Assembly: GCA_963804885.1 (NCBI GenBank)
Contig: CAWDSF010000014.1
Coordinates: 218,502 to 282,501 of the forward strand
Source: PALSA-1004 sp963804885
GTDB lineage: Bacteria; Pseudomonadota; Gammaproteobacteria; Burkholderiales; SG8-41
Direction of reading: 5' to 3'
Length of the DNA: 64,000 bases
The notes under the pieces are model-generated. The model saw only the letters and a list, made by a program, of their open reading frames with translations, was not told where the DNA came from and made no database searches. Of the stretch, positions 48,163-57,763 are shown one piece after another (position 1 is the stretch's first letter; every line of letters starts with the position of its first letter). Both the position numbers and the translations under genes were made by a program.

Positions 48163-50302
48163 ATGAAAAAAATTCGCAGGCAGGCAGTCTCACGGCGCGC
48201 GCGCTATGCGCTGGGCGTCGACATCGGCGGCACCTTTACCGACTTCGCCCTCATGAATACGGCGAGCGGCGAGGTGCATGCCGCCAAGGTGCTGACCAAT
48301 TACAAGGATCTCACCCGGGCGGTCCTCGACGGCGTGCGCCAGCTCGCGGCGGGTATTCCCGGGTCGCCGGCGGCGATCGAGCGCGTGATTCACGGTACGA
48401 CGCTGGCGACCAATGCGCTGATCCAGCGAAAAGGCGGCAGGACTGCGCTCCTGGTGACGCGCGGGTTCCGCGACGTGCTGGAACTCGGACGCGAAAGCCG
48501 GTTCGACATCTACGACATCAACATCGAGCTGCCTGCGGCGCTCGTGCCGCGCAAGCTGGTGTTCGAAATCGACGAGCGCATCGACCACACCGGCAAGGTC
48601 GCTGTTCCGCTCGACCTTGAACAGGCCGAGCTTAGTCATCGCCGACCTTAAAAAGCAGGGCGTCGACGCGATCGCCGTCTGCTTGCTGCACGCATTCAAA
48701 AGTCCGCAGCACGAACGCGCGCTCGCGGCGCTGATCGAGCGCGAACTGCCGCGCGTCCCGTTATCGCTGTCATCCGACGTGATGCCCGATATCCGCGAGT
48801 ACGAGCGCGCGAGCACGACCGCCGCCAACGCCTACGTGCAGCCGGCGATCCGCGGTTATCTCGACCATCTGGCCGCCGGGCTCAAGAGCGAAGGGATTGC
48901 GGCGCCATTGTCCATCATGACTTCCGACGGCGGCATCGTCAGTTGCGAAACCGCCAATCGCTATCCGGTGCGCCTGATCGAATCGGGGCCGGCGGGCGGC
49001 GCGATGGCCTCGGCATTTTATGCGGACGCTGCGGACATGCCGAAAGTGATCGCGCTCGACATGGGAGGAACGACCGCCAAGGTGTGCGTAATCGACGACG
49101 GCAAGCCCGAGCAGTCGACGGAGTTCGAAGTCGACCGCGTCTTCCGGTTTGCCAAAGGCAGCGGCCTGCCGCTCAAGATCCCGGTCATCGAAATGATAGA
49201 AATCGGCGCCGGCGGCGGCAGCATCGCGGGCGTCAGCAAACTCGGCCTGCTCAAAGTCGGCCCCGGCAGCGCGGGCTCCGATCCGGGCCCCGCGTGTTAC
49301 GGGCTCGGCGGCAATATGCCGACGGTGACCGACGCGGATTTATTTCTCGGTTACCTCGATCCGAAATATTTCCTCGGCGGGCAGATGCCGCTCGATCGCG
49401 AGGCGGCGGCGCGCGCGCTCGACGAGCACGCAGCAAAACCGCTCGGGGTATCCGTGTTGCGCGCGGCGTGGGGCGTGCACGAGATCGTCAACGAGAACAT
49501 GGCGCGTGCGGCAAAGGTGCATTGCCTCGAGCGCGGCAAAGACGCGCGCGAATATACGCTGATCGCGTATGGCGGCGCCGGGCCGGTGCACGCGTATCGC
49601 GTTGCGAAAATTCTGGGCATCAAGACGATTTTTTATCCGCTGCGCGCCGGCGTGATGTCGGCATTCGGCTTTCTCGTTACCGCGCCGTCGTTCGAAATGA
49701 TCCGCGCCGATCTCGCGCCGGTCGAATCAGCGGACGCGGCCCGCATCAATACATTCTTGCGCGAAATGGAGAATTCAGGCAAAGCGCTGGTCGCAACTTG
49801 CGGTATCGCGAAGTCGAAGCTCAGCACCGTCGTCGAAGCGAACATGCGCTTTGCCGGCCAGAGCTTCGAGCTGTCCGTGCCGATCAAAGGCGTGCTCGGC
49901 AAGCACGAACTCGGGCGCGCCAGGCAGCGTTTTTTCGATTTGTACAAGGCGCGCTATCACCGCCTGAACCGCGACGTGCCGGTCGAAATCGTGAGCTGGC
50001 GCGTGATCGTCAAAGGACCGACCCCGACCGTGAAGCTGGATACAGTGCACGAGCCGGCGACCGGCGCCAGGGCGCTCAAAGGACACCGCAAAGTTTTCAT
50101 GCCTGAAGCGGGCAAATTCGTGAATTGCCCGATCTACGACCGTTATTCGCTCGCCGCGGGTGCGCGCCTCAGGGGGCCGGCTGTCATCGAGGAGCACGAG
50201 TCCACCGTCGTGCTGGGGCCGGATGCCACGATCGACGTCGACCAGCACTGCAATCTGCGTGTGAGACTCGGCGGCGCAAGCCCACAGTACGGCGCGCCGT
50301 AA
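48163..50302 (+). CDS. Hydantoinase A / oxoprolinase-family subunit (2), one frameshift
   Basis: Partner of the HyuB at 46467, about 713 residues. It starts at ATG 48163 with a basic leader and ALGVDIGGTFTDFALMN, then VIHGTTLATNALIQRKGGRT. An indel near 48630 moves the frame, resuming SLVIADLKKQGVDAIAVCLL, IREYERASTTAANAY, IALDMGGTTAKVCVIDDGKP and IEIGAGGGSIAGVSKLGLLK. It ends 50302, convergent with the ABC ATPase gene after about 50 bases. It closes the plus-strand operon begun at 39539. Confidence 0.9.
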
Positions 50303-50352
50303 GCCGGGCGAGCAGGAACTGCGGTTTACGACAGGCCGGTTGTCGAACGGCG

Positions 50353-51135
50353 TTAAGTTCGAACAGCCTTAAAGCGGCTAACGGCCTTCAGTCGCGAATG
50401 GATGTCGTGCCGCAACGCCGAGAACTCGGGCAGCGTGCGGTGCGCTTCGCTGCGCGGCCGTGAGAATGGAATAACGAGGTCCGCGAGTATGCGCCCGGGC
50501 CGCGGCGTCATGATCAGCACGCGGTCCGACAAATAGATCGCTTCCTCGATGCTGTGCGTGACGAACAGCACGGTCTTGCGCGCGGCGGCCCACACGCGCA
50601 GCAATTCGTCCTGCATATCCTCGCGCGTCTGCGCATCGAGCGCGCCGAACGGCTCGTCCATCAGCAGCACCGCGGGATCGATCGCGAGCGCGCGCGCGAT
50701 GCCCACGCGCTGCTGCATGCCGCCGGAAAGCTCGTGCGGATACTTGCGCTCGAATCCCGCGAGCCCGACAAGCTCGACCAGGCGCTGCGCCACGCTGTGC
50801 CGCTCGCTTTTCGGCACGCCCTTGATTTCCATTCCGAACTCGATATTGCCGCGCACCGTGCGCCACGGAAAAAGGTTGAACGACTGGAACACGAAGCCGC
50901 GCTCCTGCGTCGGCCGCTCGATCGGCCTGCCGTCCATCAGCAGAGTGCCGCTGTCGGCTTTGGCGAGGCCGTCGAGTATGCGCAGCAGCGTGCTTTTGCC
51001 GCATCCGCTCGGGCCCAGGATGCTGACGAACTCGGAATCGGTCACCTTGAGCGAGACGTTGTCGAGCGCCACCACGCCGCCATCGCGGCCCGGGTAGGTT
51101 TTGCAGACATTGTGCGCTTCGATGCTCGCCATCAA
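50353..51135 (-). CDS. NitT/TauT-type ABC transporter ATP-binding protein
   Basis: Cytoplasmic ATPase of the nitrate/sulfonate/taurine importer class, 260 residues. Walker A is ILGPSGCGKSTLLRILDG, the Q-loop lies in GFVFQSFNLFPWRTVRGN, the signature is HELSGGMQQRVGIARALA and Walker B is AVLLMDEPFGALDAQTRED with switch His in VLFVTHSIEEAIYLSDR. The start is either of two adjacent Met codons (51135 or 51132), immediately after the binding-protein stop. Last gene of the 55456-50353 operon. Confidence 0.94.
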   Translation of the reverse strand: MMASIEAHNVCKTYPGRDGGVVALDNVSLKVTDSEFVSILGPSGCGKSTLLRILDGLAKADSGTLLMDGRPIERPTQERGFVFQSFNLFPWRTVRGNIEFGMEIKGVPKSERHSVAQRLVELVGLAGFERKYPHELSGGMQQRVGIARALAIDPAVLLMDEPFGALDAQTREDMQDELLRVWAAARKTVLFVTHSIEEAIYLSDRVLIMTPRPGRILADLVIPFSRPRSEAHRTLPEFSALRHDIHSRLKAVSRFKAVRT

Positions 51136-51136
51136 A

Positions 51137-52174
51137 TCAGCCGAGTTCTTTCAGCGCCTGCGCGACGATAGTGAGATCCGTCGCCGCCTTCAGGTCGATC
51201 GGCTTGTCGTCGATGGCTTTCGCCGCGCGGTAGTACGGCAGCAGTTTCTCGAGGTTGGACACGCGAAACGCATTGTCCGCCGGCCATACGCCGATCTCGC
51301 GCGAGAGCGCGTTCCAGTGCGCCCGCATCTCGGCTTCCGGCATGGTGTCTTTTTCTTTCAGTGTCGCGTATTTGACGAACGAATTCCTGTAGTACGCGAA
51401 GTCGGCGTTCGCCTTGCGGCTCCCGATGATGATGCCTTTCATGAACATGACGGCCTTCCTGCGGTTGGCTGGATCTTTGAGCCAGTCGGCGCGCGCGAAC
51501 ACGACCTCGTTGACCCAGGGATCGTATTCCTTGTGCGGCACCAGCAGCACCTTGTAGTTGCCGCTTTTCTGGATTTCCGGCACCTGGTCGAAATGCACCT
51601 GCGTTGCCTGCACCCGCTTGCTCAGCAACGCGCGCACGCGCGTACCGCTGCCGCCGACGTCCGCCCATTTCACCTTGGCCAGGTCGCCGCCGTTCTTGAG
51701 AAAACCGCCGATGGTCATGACCTGCGTGATGTCGCCTTGCGAGTTGATGCCGACAGTTACGTCCGGCTTCTCCAGATCCTTCCAGGTCTGGATGAAATCG
51801 GCGTTGACGACGACGACCAGCGTCGTGTGCAGGTAGTGGTTGCCGAAGATCACGATGTCGTTGCCGGCCTGGCGGCTGTGCAGCAGCATGATCGGCTCGG
51901 ATATGCCGATGTCGCCCGTGCCGCCGGAGACGGTTTGCAAGGCGTCGCGCATGCGCTGGAATCGCTGCATTTCCACCTGCAGGCCGAGCTTGGGACATTC
52001 GTCGAGGATGCCGAAGGTCGGCGGGCAATGAATGCCGAGCACGAACCCGAGATTGATGCATTTCACGGTGTCGGCTGCGTGCGCGACTGCGGGGAATCCG
52101 CCGACGCCCGCGGCCAGCGGCGCACCGGCGATCAGGCGCATCGCTGCGCGTCTTGTCATCTTTTGCGTGGACAT
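51137..52174 (-). CDS. NMT1/THI5-like ABC transporter substrate-binding protein
   Basis: Periplasmic receptor, 345 residues, for the importer encoded around it. The N-terminus MSTQKMTRRAAMRLIAGAPL has a twin Arg and a hydrophobic stretch, ending AHA-ADTVKCINLGFV, so Tat export is possible. The mature part has GIHCPPTFGILDECPKLGLQ and SGGTGDIGISEPIMLLHSRQ. Downstream of the permease genes by 25 bases. Ligand unknown; the AtuA-DUF4387 link suggests a hydrophobic or branched acid instead of taurine. Confidence 0.9.
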   Translation of the reverse strand: MSTQKMTRRAAMRLIAGAPLAAGVGGFPAVAHAADTVKCINLGFVLGIHCPPTFGILDECPKLGLQVEMQRFQRMRDALQTVSGGTGDIGISEPIMLLHSRQAGNDIVIFGNHYLHTTLVVVVNADFIQTWKDLEKPDVTVGINSQGDITQVMTIGGFLKNGGDLAKVKWADVGGSGTRVRALLSKRVQATQVHFDQVPEIQKSGNYKVLLVPHKEYDPWVNEVVFARADWLKDPANRRKAVMFMKGIIIGSRKANADFAYYRNSFVKYATLKEKDTMPEAEMRAHWNALSREIGVWPADNAFRVSNLEKLLPYYRAAKAIDDKPIDLKAATDLTIVAQALKELG

Positions 52175-52199
52175 CGATCTTCCTCCGTTGATTGCGTAT

Positions 52200-52964
52200 T
52201 CAATTCGACAGCTGCTGGCGCTCCGAGTACCACGGCGCGGTGCGTTGCGCGAACCACTTGAGCGCTTCGTTCAGCGCGACGCCGACCAGCATGATAGTGA
52301 GCAGCGCGCCCAGCAGGGAAACAGTGGAAATTTCAACCCCGGCGTTGTAGACGACGCCGCCGAAGCCGACGATCACGTACATTTCGGCAATTACCATCGC
52401 GCGAATGGCATGCGCGAGGCCGATGCGCATGCCGACCAGGATGTAAGGATACAGCGCCGGCAGCATGACTTTGAAAAACGTCTGCACGCGGGACGATTCG
52501 AACGCACGCGCGGTTTGCAGCAGGTCGGGGCTCACGCTGCGCGCGCCATGGTAGGTGACGAGGAGCACATACCAGACAGCGGCCATGAACACGATGGCAA
52601 CGCGAAACATCAGGCCGAAGCCGAATGTGATGATGAAGAGCGGCACGAGCGAGGCGATCGAAGTGACGAACATCATGCTCACCCATGGCTGCAGCAGCCC
52701 GTCGAGCAGCGCGGAGCGTCCCATCATGATGCCGAGAACGATGCCGACGATGCAGCCGAGCAGATAACCGAGCAGCAATTGCCGCAAGCTACCGGCGAGC
52801 TCGGCGAACAGGTGGTAGTCGCGCACGGTCGCGGGAAAGCCGGCAATGACCGCCGAAAACGGTGCGAACAATGCGTCGCCGAAGATGCGTCCGGCAATTT
52901 CCCATGCGAGCACGAACACCGCGATGCCGGCGAGGCGTAGCGCCCAGGCTTTGCCGCGGCTCAT
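52200..52964 (-). CDS. ABC transporter permease (B), SsuC/TauC type
   Basis: Inner-membrane permease, 254 residues with about six membrane segments (for example LAGIAVFVLAWEIAGRIFG and LLGYLLGCIVGIVLGIMMG). The EAA-type coupling loop reads LLQTARAFESSRVQTFFKVM with LPALYPYILVGMRIGLAHAI. ATG 52964 overlaps the upstream permease stop by four bases. A longer in-frame start exists but would lie inside that gene. Confidence 0.92.
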   Translation of the reverse strand: MSRGKAWALRLAGIAVFVLAWEIAGRIFGDALFAPFSAVIAGFPATVRDYHLFAELAGSLRQLLLGYLLGCIVGIVLGIMMGRSALLDGLLQPWVSMMFVTSIASLVPLFIITFGFGLMFRVAIVFMAAVWYVLLVTYHGARSVSPDLLQTARAFESSRVQTFFKVMLPALYPYILVGMRIGLAHAIRAMVIAEMYVIVGFGGVVYNAGVEISTVSLLGALLTIMLVGVALNEALKWFAQRTAPWYSERQQLSN

Positions 52965-53725
52965 GCCGTGCTTTCGTGATGCCACGGGATGACAAAGCGC
53001 TCGGCGAGGCGCATGGCTTCCTGGCACGCCAGGCCGAACAGGCTGACGACGAGGATCACGGCAAACGTCGACGCGATATCGAACGCGTTGCTGCTTGTTT
53101 TGAGCATTTGGCCGAGATAGACGGCGGAGAAGAACAGCTCGGCGGTGATCATCGCATTGACCGCGCGGCCGATGCCGACCCGCAAGCCCGTGAAAATGAA
53201 CGGTGACGCCGCCGGAATCACCACTTTTCGATACAGCGCAAGTCCGGTCAGGTCGAGCGAGCGTGCCGCGTCGAGCAGGCCGCGGTCGATGTTGCGCACG
53301 CCCTGCAGCACGTTGATGAGGATTTCAAAAAAACACATCGCGAATACCAGCGCGACGCGGGCCTCGAAGTAGAGGCCGAACCAGATCACGAAGAAAGGCA
53401 CGAACGCGACCGGCGGAATCGCGTAGACCGCGTTGAGTATGGGCTCGACCGCGGTGGCGATCGCCGTGCTGCGCCCGACTATGATGCCGACGGGTATCGC
53501 AAGCAGCACGGCGAGCAGATAGCCCACGAGCATATGCTGAACGGAACCGAGCAGCGCGGTCGGCAGCGAGCCGTCAGCCGTCATCGCCGCGAGCCGGCCG
53601 AGCACGGCGCTGGGTGGCGCGAACAGGGCCTTGGGTATTACCCGCGCGAGCGCCTCCCATACGCCAAGCCCGAGCACGATGGAGACTGGATACAGTACCA
53701 GCGGCCGGGTGAGCGAAATTCGCAT
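52961..53725 (-). CDS. ABC transporter permease (A), SsuC/TauC type
   Basis: Second permease, 254 residues, six predicted segments. The coupling loop is LLDAARSLDLTGLALYRKVV with IPAASPFIFTGLRVGIGRAV. It differs clearly from permease B, so the importer probably uses a heterodimeric channel, which is unusual for this class. It lies 44 bases after DUF4387 and is translationally coupled to permease B. Confidence 0.92.
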   Translation of the reverse strand: MRISLTRPLVLYPVSIVLGLGVWEALARVIPKALFAPPSAVLGRLAAMTADGSLPTALLGSVQHMLVGYLLAVLLAIPVGIIVGRSTAIATAVEPILNAVYAIPPVAFVPFFVIWFGLYFEARVALVFAMCFFEILINVLQGVRNIDRGLLDAARSLDLTGLALYRKVVIPAASPFIFTGLRVGIGRAVNAMITAELFFSAVYLGQMLKTSSNAFDIASTFAVILVVSLFGLACQEAMRLAERFVIPWHHESTA

Positions 53726-53769
53726 CGCGCCGGTCTGCCTAGGCGTGAATCGTGCGCAACGGGCGGCGA

Positions 53770-54081
53770 CTAAATCGGAATTTCGACGTCAAGCAAAGGC
53801 GCGTGCTGCTGCGCGCCGTAGACGTCGGTGTCGCCGACGGCGCCGGAAGCGATACGGCGCTCTATCGTTGCCTTGTACGCATGCGCCGGCGGAAACTCGG
53901 TGAAGACGACGGACGCCACCGGCACGCGATAGAGTCGGGCGATCAGTTCCGGACAGATCACGCCGGTCTTGCGCACTTTCTCGAACGTTGCCGCGTCCTC
54001 GAACATGATGTCGAGCGTCAGCTCGTAAGGACCAGCGTTTTTGCTTTTGCACGCTTTCGCGATTTCTTTGAGCTTGGGCAT
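53770..54081 (-). CDS. DUF4387 domain protein (2)
   Basis: Paralogue of the protein at 42743, 103 residues: EIAKACKSKNAGPYELTLDI, HAYKATIERRIASGAVGD and TDVYGAQQHAPLLDVEIP. About 65 of 103 residues match copy 1 by eye, and the runs CKSKNAGP and GDTDVYGAQQHAP are unchanged. It starts six bases after the AtuA stop and precedes the permease genes. Function unknown. Confidence 0.9.
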   Translation of the reverse strand: MPKLKEIAKACKSKNAGPYELTLDIMFEDAATFEKVRKTGVICPELIARLYRVPVASVVFTEFPPAHAYKATIERRIASGAVGDTDVYGAQQHAPLLDVEIPI

Positions 54082-54087
54082 GATCCC

Positions 54088-55456
54088 TCACACGGTCGCG
54101 TATTCAATCGGGAACATCTGGCAGGGATCGTCGGGCTCGACGACGTGGCGCAGCGAGAATTGGTACACGGGCCCGCGCTCGATGTCCGACGGCGAAAACG
54201 GGAATCGCCATGTTGCCTTCCTTGCACAGCCGGCCGGGAAAATCGGTGTGCAGGAAAGTCACGCGCATGACCGATATCACGGCATTCGCGATGTCCTGCG
54301 TTTTGGCGACCGCTTCGGCGAGTATGCCGAGCTCATGGCGACGATCGTTCCCGCTGACGGTTCCCATGCATCCATCACGCCATTCTTGCCGTAGAGGCGC
54401 ACGACGAACTGGTAATCCTCCGGCGAGATATTGAATGCCGCGACCTTGGTCGCCACCGACTCGCGCACGGTCTGCACGAAATTGTCGATCTGCCCGATCA
54501 GCCCGGGATCGCGCGTGCCCGCGAAAGTGATCGCGCTATAGCCGACTTTTTCGGCGCCTTCGAGCTTGATCGTGTACGGTTGCGGCAGCCATTGCATGCC
54601 GGACACGCGCACCGCGCGGTCGGAGTGCGCCTTGATTTCGCACGCGCTCGTGTCGAGCATGCCGCCGGGCTCTATGTGGATGACGGGGCTCGCGTTTTCG
54701 TGCAGGCACTGCACCGCGACCGACAGCGGCGTGCAGCGCAGTTCCGGGTTCAGCGGCTCGACTTCGACGTAATCGCGCGCGACCGTGCCCATCAGGCAAT
54801 CGTGTTTCTTCGGCAGCGCCGCGTTGCACGCGCACTCGAGCATCTTGCCGGAATACCATGCCTGCGCGGGCGGCATGCCGTGATGCATCGCGAGCGCGGC
54901 CCACGGCGCCGGGTCGGTGCTGCGGCCGGCCAGTATCACCTGCGCGCCCGCGTCGAGTGCCGCCCGGTACGGCTCCGGCCCCATCATGCCGACGATGCGC
55001 TCCGCGCGGTCAATCACCGCCTCGTCAAGGGCGCCGCGCGCGCCAAGCGCGTGGACGCGGTTCGCTTTCACGCGCTGCTTCAACCATGACTTCTTTCTGC
55101 TCGGAATGGATCAGCGCCAGCTTGAAATGCAGATCGTGCTCGCGCGAAATTTCATGCAGCAGCTCGTTGCACATCTGCAGATGCGGCTCGCCGCCGGCGC
55201 CGCCGCAAGTGCCTATCATCATCGGGATTTTATTGGCGAGCGCGCCGCGCACGAGCAGCGAGAGGTCGCGCTTGATTGAGAGACGGATCGTGAACGGTTT
55301 GCCCGAGCCCAGGTAATGCGGTCCGGGGTCGGAACTGCCGCCATCGACGCCGATCATGTGGGGCTTGCGCGCGAGCCCCGCCTTGAGCGAGCTTTCCGGG
55401 AAGCCGTAGCCGAGGATGCCGCTCGCCGAAACCATGCGCACTTCTTCATGTTTCAC
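54088..55456 (-). CDS. AtuA-family (DUF1446) protein (2), three frameshifts
   Basis: Paralogue of the AtuA at 41366, about 456 residues, first gene of the importer operon. It reads SGILGYGFPESSLKAGLARK, MIGVDGGSSDPGPHYLGSGK and MIGTCGGAGGEPHLQMCNEL. Indels near 55080, 54370 and 54200 break the frame; other frames supply RIVGMMGPEPYRAALDAGAQ, MRVTFLHTDFPGRLCKEGNM and FSPSDIERGPVYQFSLRHVV, ending FPIEYATV with TGA at 54088-54090. All pieces match copy 1 in order. A GAGGAAC SD lies before the ATG. Confidence 0.84.
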
Positions 55457-55719
55457 TTTGTTCCTCCTATAACCAGATGAGCCGGTCTGCGTCGTTTCGA
55501 GCGTCCGGGTCTTACGCGCTTTTTAGCATAAATAAAGACGCCGCTGTTGCGGTCGCCATAACATCGTGACGAAAGGTGCCGCGAGGACATGGGGCGGACA
55601 TGTTAAGATAAAAAACAGCACGCCGCTTCGCCTTCTCTCGTCACTTTGCAAAAACGTCAATCGAAATCGACCTGCATCCGGATCGCGAAAAGCGCGCATC
55701 CCGGAACTTAATGTGACTG
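55457..55719. other. Divergent intergenic region, AtuA2 / Bug protein 7
   Basis: No gene seen. AT-rich patches near 55524-55536 (TAGCATAAATAAAG) and 55601-55616 (TGTTAAGATAAAAAAC) could hold promoters for the two divergent operons, but no clear -35/-10 pair stands out. Confidence 0.5.
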
Positions 55720-56691
55720 ATGCTTCTTTTGAAGGCCGCTGCATTTTTCACATTCGTCATTGCGAGTCCCGTCCTCGCGCAGACAGTGCCGCAATATCCG
55801 GCGAAACCTGTCCGCATGATCGTGACCGCCGCCGCCGGCAGCGGCCCCGACATCACCGCGCGCATCGTCGGCCAGAAACTGACCGCTGCACTGGGGCAGT
55901 CGGTCGTCATAGAGAATCGGCCGGGAGCGGGTGGCTCGATCGCGGCGGAACTTGCGGCAAAAGCGGCGCCCGATGGCTACACGCTCGTGATGGCGAGCGC
56001 CGGCTCGCACGCCGTGAGCCCCGCGCTGTATCCGAAATTGGCGTGGGATCCGGTCAGGGACTTCGTGCCGATCACGATCGTCGCCGTCGCGCCGAACATC
56101 CTGATCGTGCATCCGTCGCTGCCGGTCAAATCGGTGCGCGAGTTGATTGCGCTGGCAAGCGCGCGGCCGGGCGAGCTCTCGTTCGGGTCGGGCGGCAGCG
56201 GCAGCACTGCGCACCTGTCGGGCGAATTGTTTCGCACGATGGCCAATATAAAAATCGTGCACATTCCGTTCAAGGGAGCGCCGTCGGCTGCGCTGGGCGT
56301 GATCGGCGGGCAGGTCGAAATGGCGCTGCTCAATTTGCCGCCGACGCTGCCGCAGGTAAAGAGCGGTCGTTTGAAGGGGCTCGCGGTGACGACGGCGAAG
56401 CGCACGAGCGCGATTCCGGAGCTGCCGACGATCGCCGAAGCGGGCGTGCCCGGCTATGAAGCCTCGACATGGTATGGCGTTATGGCGCCGGCGGGCACGC
56501 CGAATGAAATCACCGGACGACTCTATACGGCCATCATCGCTGACCTGCGCACCGACGATACGCGCGCGCGCATCGCGGCCGACGGTGGTGAAGTCGTCGG
56601 CAGCACGCCTGAGGAGTTTGCCGCGACACTCAAACGCGATCTCGCGAAGTGGACGCGCGTCGTCAAAGAGTCCGGCGCGCGCGCCGACTGA
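55720..56691 (+). CDS. Bug/TctC-family periplasmic solute-binding protein (7)
   Basis: Receptor of 323 residues. The signal peptide MLLLKAAAFFTFVIASPVLA is cleaved before QTVPQYPAKPVRMIVTAAAG, then APDGYTLVMASAGSHAVSPA and IVHIPFKGAPSAALGVIGGQ. It stands alone on the plus strand, divergent from the AtuA2 operon and convergent with Bug protein 8. Confidence 0.93.
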   Translation: MLLLKAAAFFTFVIASPVLAQTVPQYPAKPVRMIVTAAAGSGPDITARIVGQKLTAALGQSVVIENRPGAGGSIAAELAAKAAPDGYTLVMASAGSHAVSPALYPKLAWDPVRDFVPITIVAVAPNILIVHPSLPVKSVRELIALASARPGELSFGSGGSGSTAHLSGELFRTMANIKIVHIPFKGAPSAALGVIGGQVEMALLNLPPTLPQVKSGRLKGLAVTTAKRTSAIPELPTIAEAGVPGYEASTWYGVMAPAGTPNEITGRLYTAIIADLRTDDTRARIAADGGEVVGSTPEEFAATLKRDLAKWTRVVKESGARAD

Positions 56692-56701
56692 CCGCGCCCC
56701 G

Positions 56702-57691
56702 TCACTCGGCCTTGATGTTCGCTTCCTTGACGACTTTCGCCCAGCGCTGAATTTCGGATTCGATCGACGCGCGGAATTCCTGCGGAGTGCTCGCAATGAT
56801 TTCGAGCCCGAGGACAGCGAAGCGCTCCTGACTCGCAGGGTCCCTGAGGATGCGGCGGATCTCTGCTGAAAGTTTATCGACGATCGGTTTGGGCGTGCCG
56901 TGCGGCGCGAGCACTCCCTGCCAGTCGCGCACGACGATGTTGGGCACGCCGGCTTCCGCCATCGTCGGCACGTCGGGCAATAGCGCCGACCGTTCCTTCG
57001 ACGACACGGCAAGCGCACGCAAGCGGCCGGCCTTGACGAATTGCAGCGCCGAAGTCATCGACGCGAAACTCATGGCGACGTTGCCGCCGAGCAGATCCGC
57101 GACTGCGGGCCCGCCGCCTTTGTAAGCGACGTGAGTGAGCTTGACGCCGGTCGTCAGCGCAAAGAATTCACCTACCAGGTGCGGCGCGCCGCCCAGGCCC
57201 GATGAAGCAAACACGAGCTCGCCGGGTTTTTGCTTCGCGGCGGCGATCAGGTCTTTCACCGACATGATCGGCGATTTCACATTGACGACGAGCACGTTGC
57301 CGACCGCTGCGGTCATGCTGACCGGTTCGAAGTCTTTCACTGAATCGTACGGCAGCTTCAACAGGCTCGGATTCACCGAGAAGCGCAGCGACACGAGCAC
57401 GATCGTCTGGCCGTCGGGAACGCCTTTCGCGACCAGATCGGTGCCGATGATTTCGGACGCGCCAGGCCGGTTGTCGACGAGCACCTGCTGGTTCCAGCTG
57501 TCGGTCAGCTTCTGGCCGAGGATGCGCGCCATGCCGTCGCTGCTGCCGCCCGGCGCGACGGGCACGATCAAGCGGATCGGACGGCTGGGATAGGAGGCGG
57601 CCCCATCTTTCGACGCCTGCGCGAGTACGTCATGGACTGCGCTCGACAGCGCGAGTGCAACAATGGTGCAACCAACGGCGCGATAGTTCAT
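56702..57691 (-). CDS. Bug/TctC-family periplasmic solute-binding protein (8)
   Basis: Receptor of 329 residues from ATG 57691. The signal peptide MNYRAVGCTIVALALSSAVH ends at DVLA-QASKDG, followed by an unusual short linker before YPSRPIRLIVPVAPGGSSDG. Further marks are VPDGQTIVLVSLRFSVNPSL, where the common ADGYT loop is changed to PDGQT, and LTHVAYKGGGPAVADLLGGN. Tandem with copy 9. Confidence 0.92.
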   Translation of the reverse strand: MNYRAVGCTIVALALSSAVHDVLAQASKDGAASYPSRPIRLIVPVAPGGSSDGMARILGQKLTDSWNQQVLVDNRPGASEIIGTDLVAKGVPDGQTIVLVSLRFSVNPSLLKLPYDSVKDFEPVSMTAAVGNVLVVNVKSPIMSVKDLIAAAKQKPGELVFASSGLGGAPHLVGEFFALTTGVKLTHVAYKGGGPAVADLLGGNVAMSFASMTSALQFVKAGRLRALAVSSKERSALLPDVPTMAEAGVPNIVVRDWQGVLAPHGTPKPIVDKLSAEIRRILRDPASQERFAVLGLEIIASTPQEFRASIESEIQRWAKVVKEANIKAE

Positions 57692-57763
57692 ATTTGCCCT
57701 GTCTTCGTGCGGATTCTTCAAAAACGCGTTTTCACTGTCCCCGTCTAGCAAAGACGATGCCCG

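Noticed and set aside
50303..50352. Possible terminator between the convergent HyuA and ABC ATPase genes
   Set aside because: Short GTTCGAAC-like repeats are present but no stable GC stem with a U tract.
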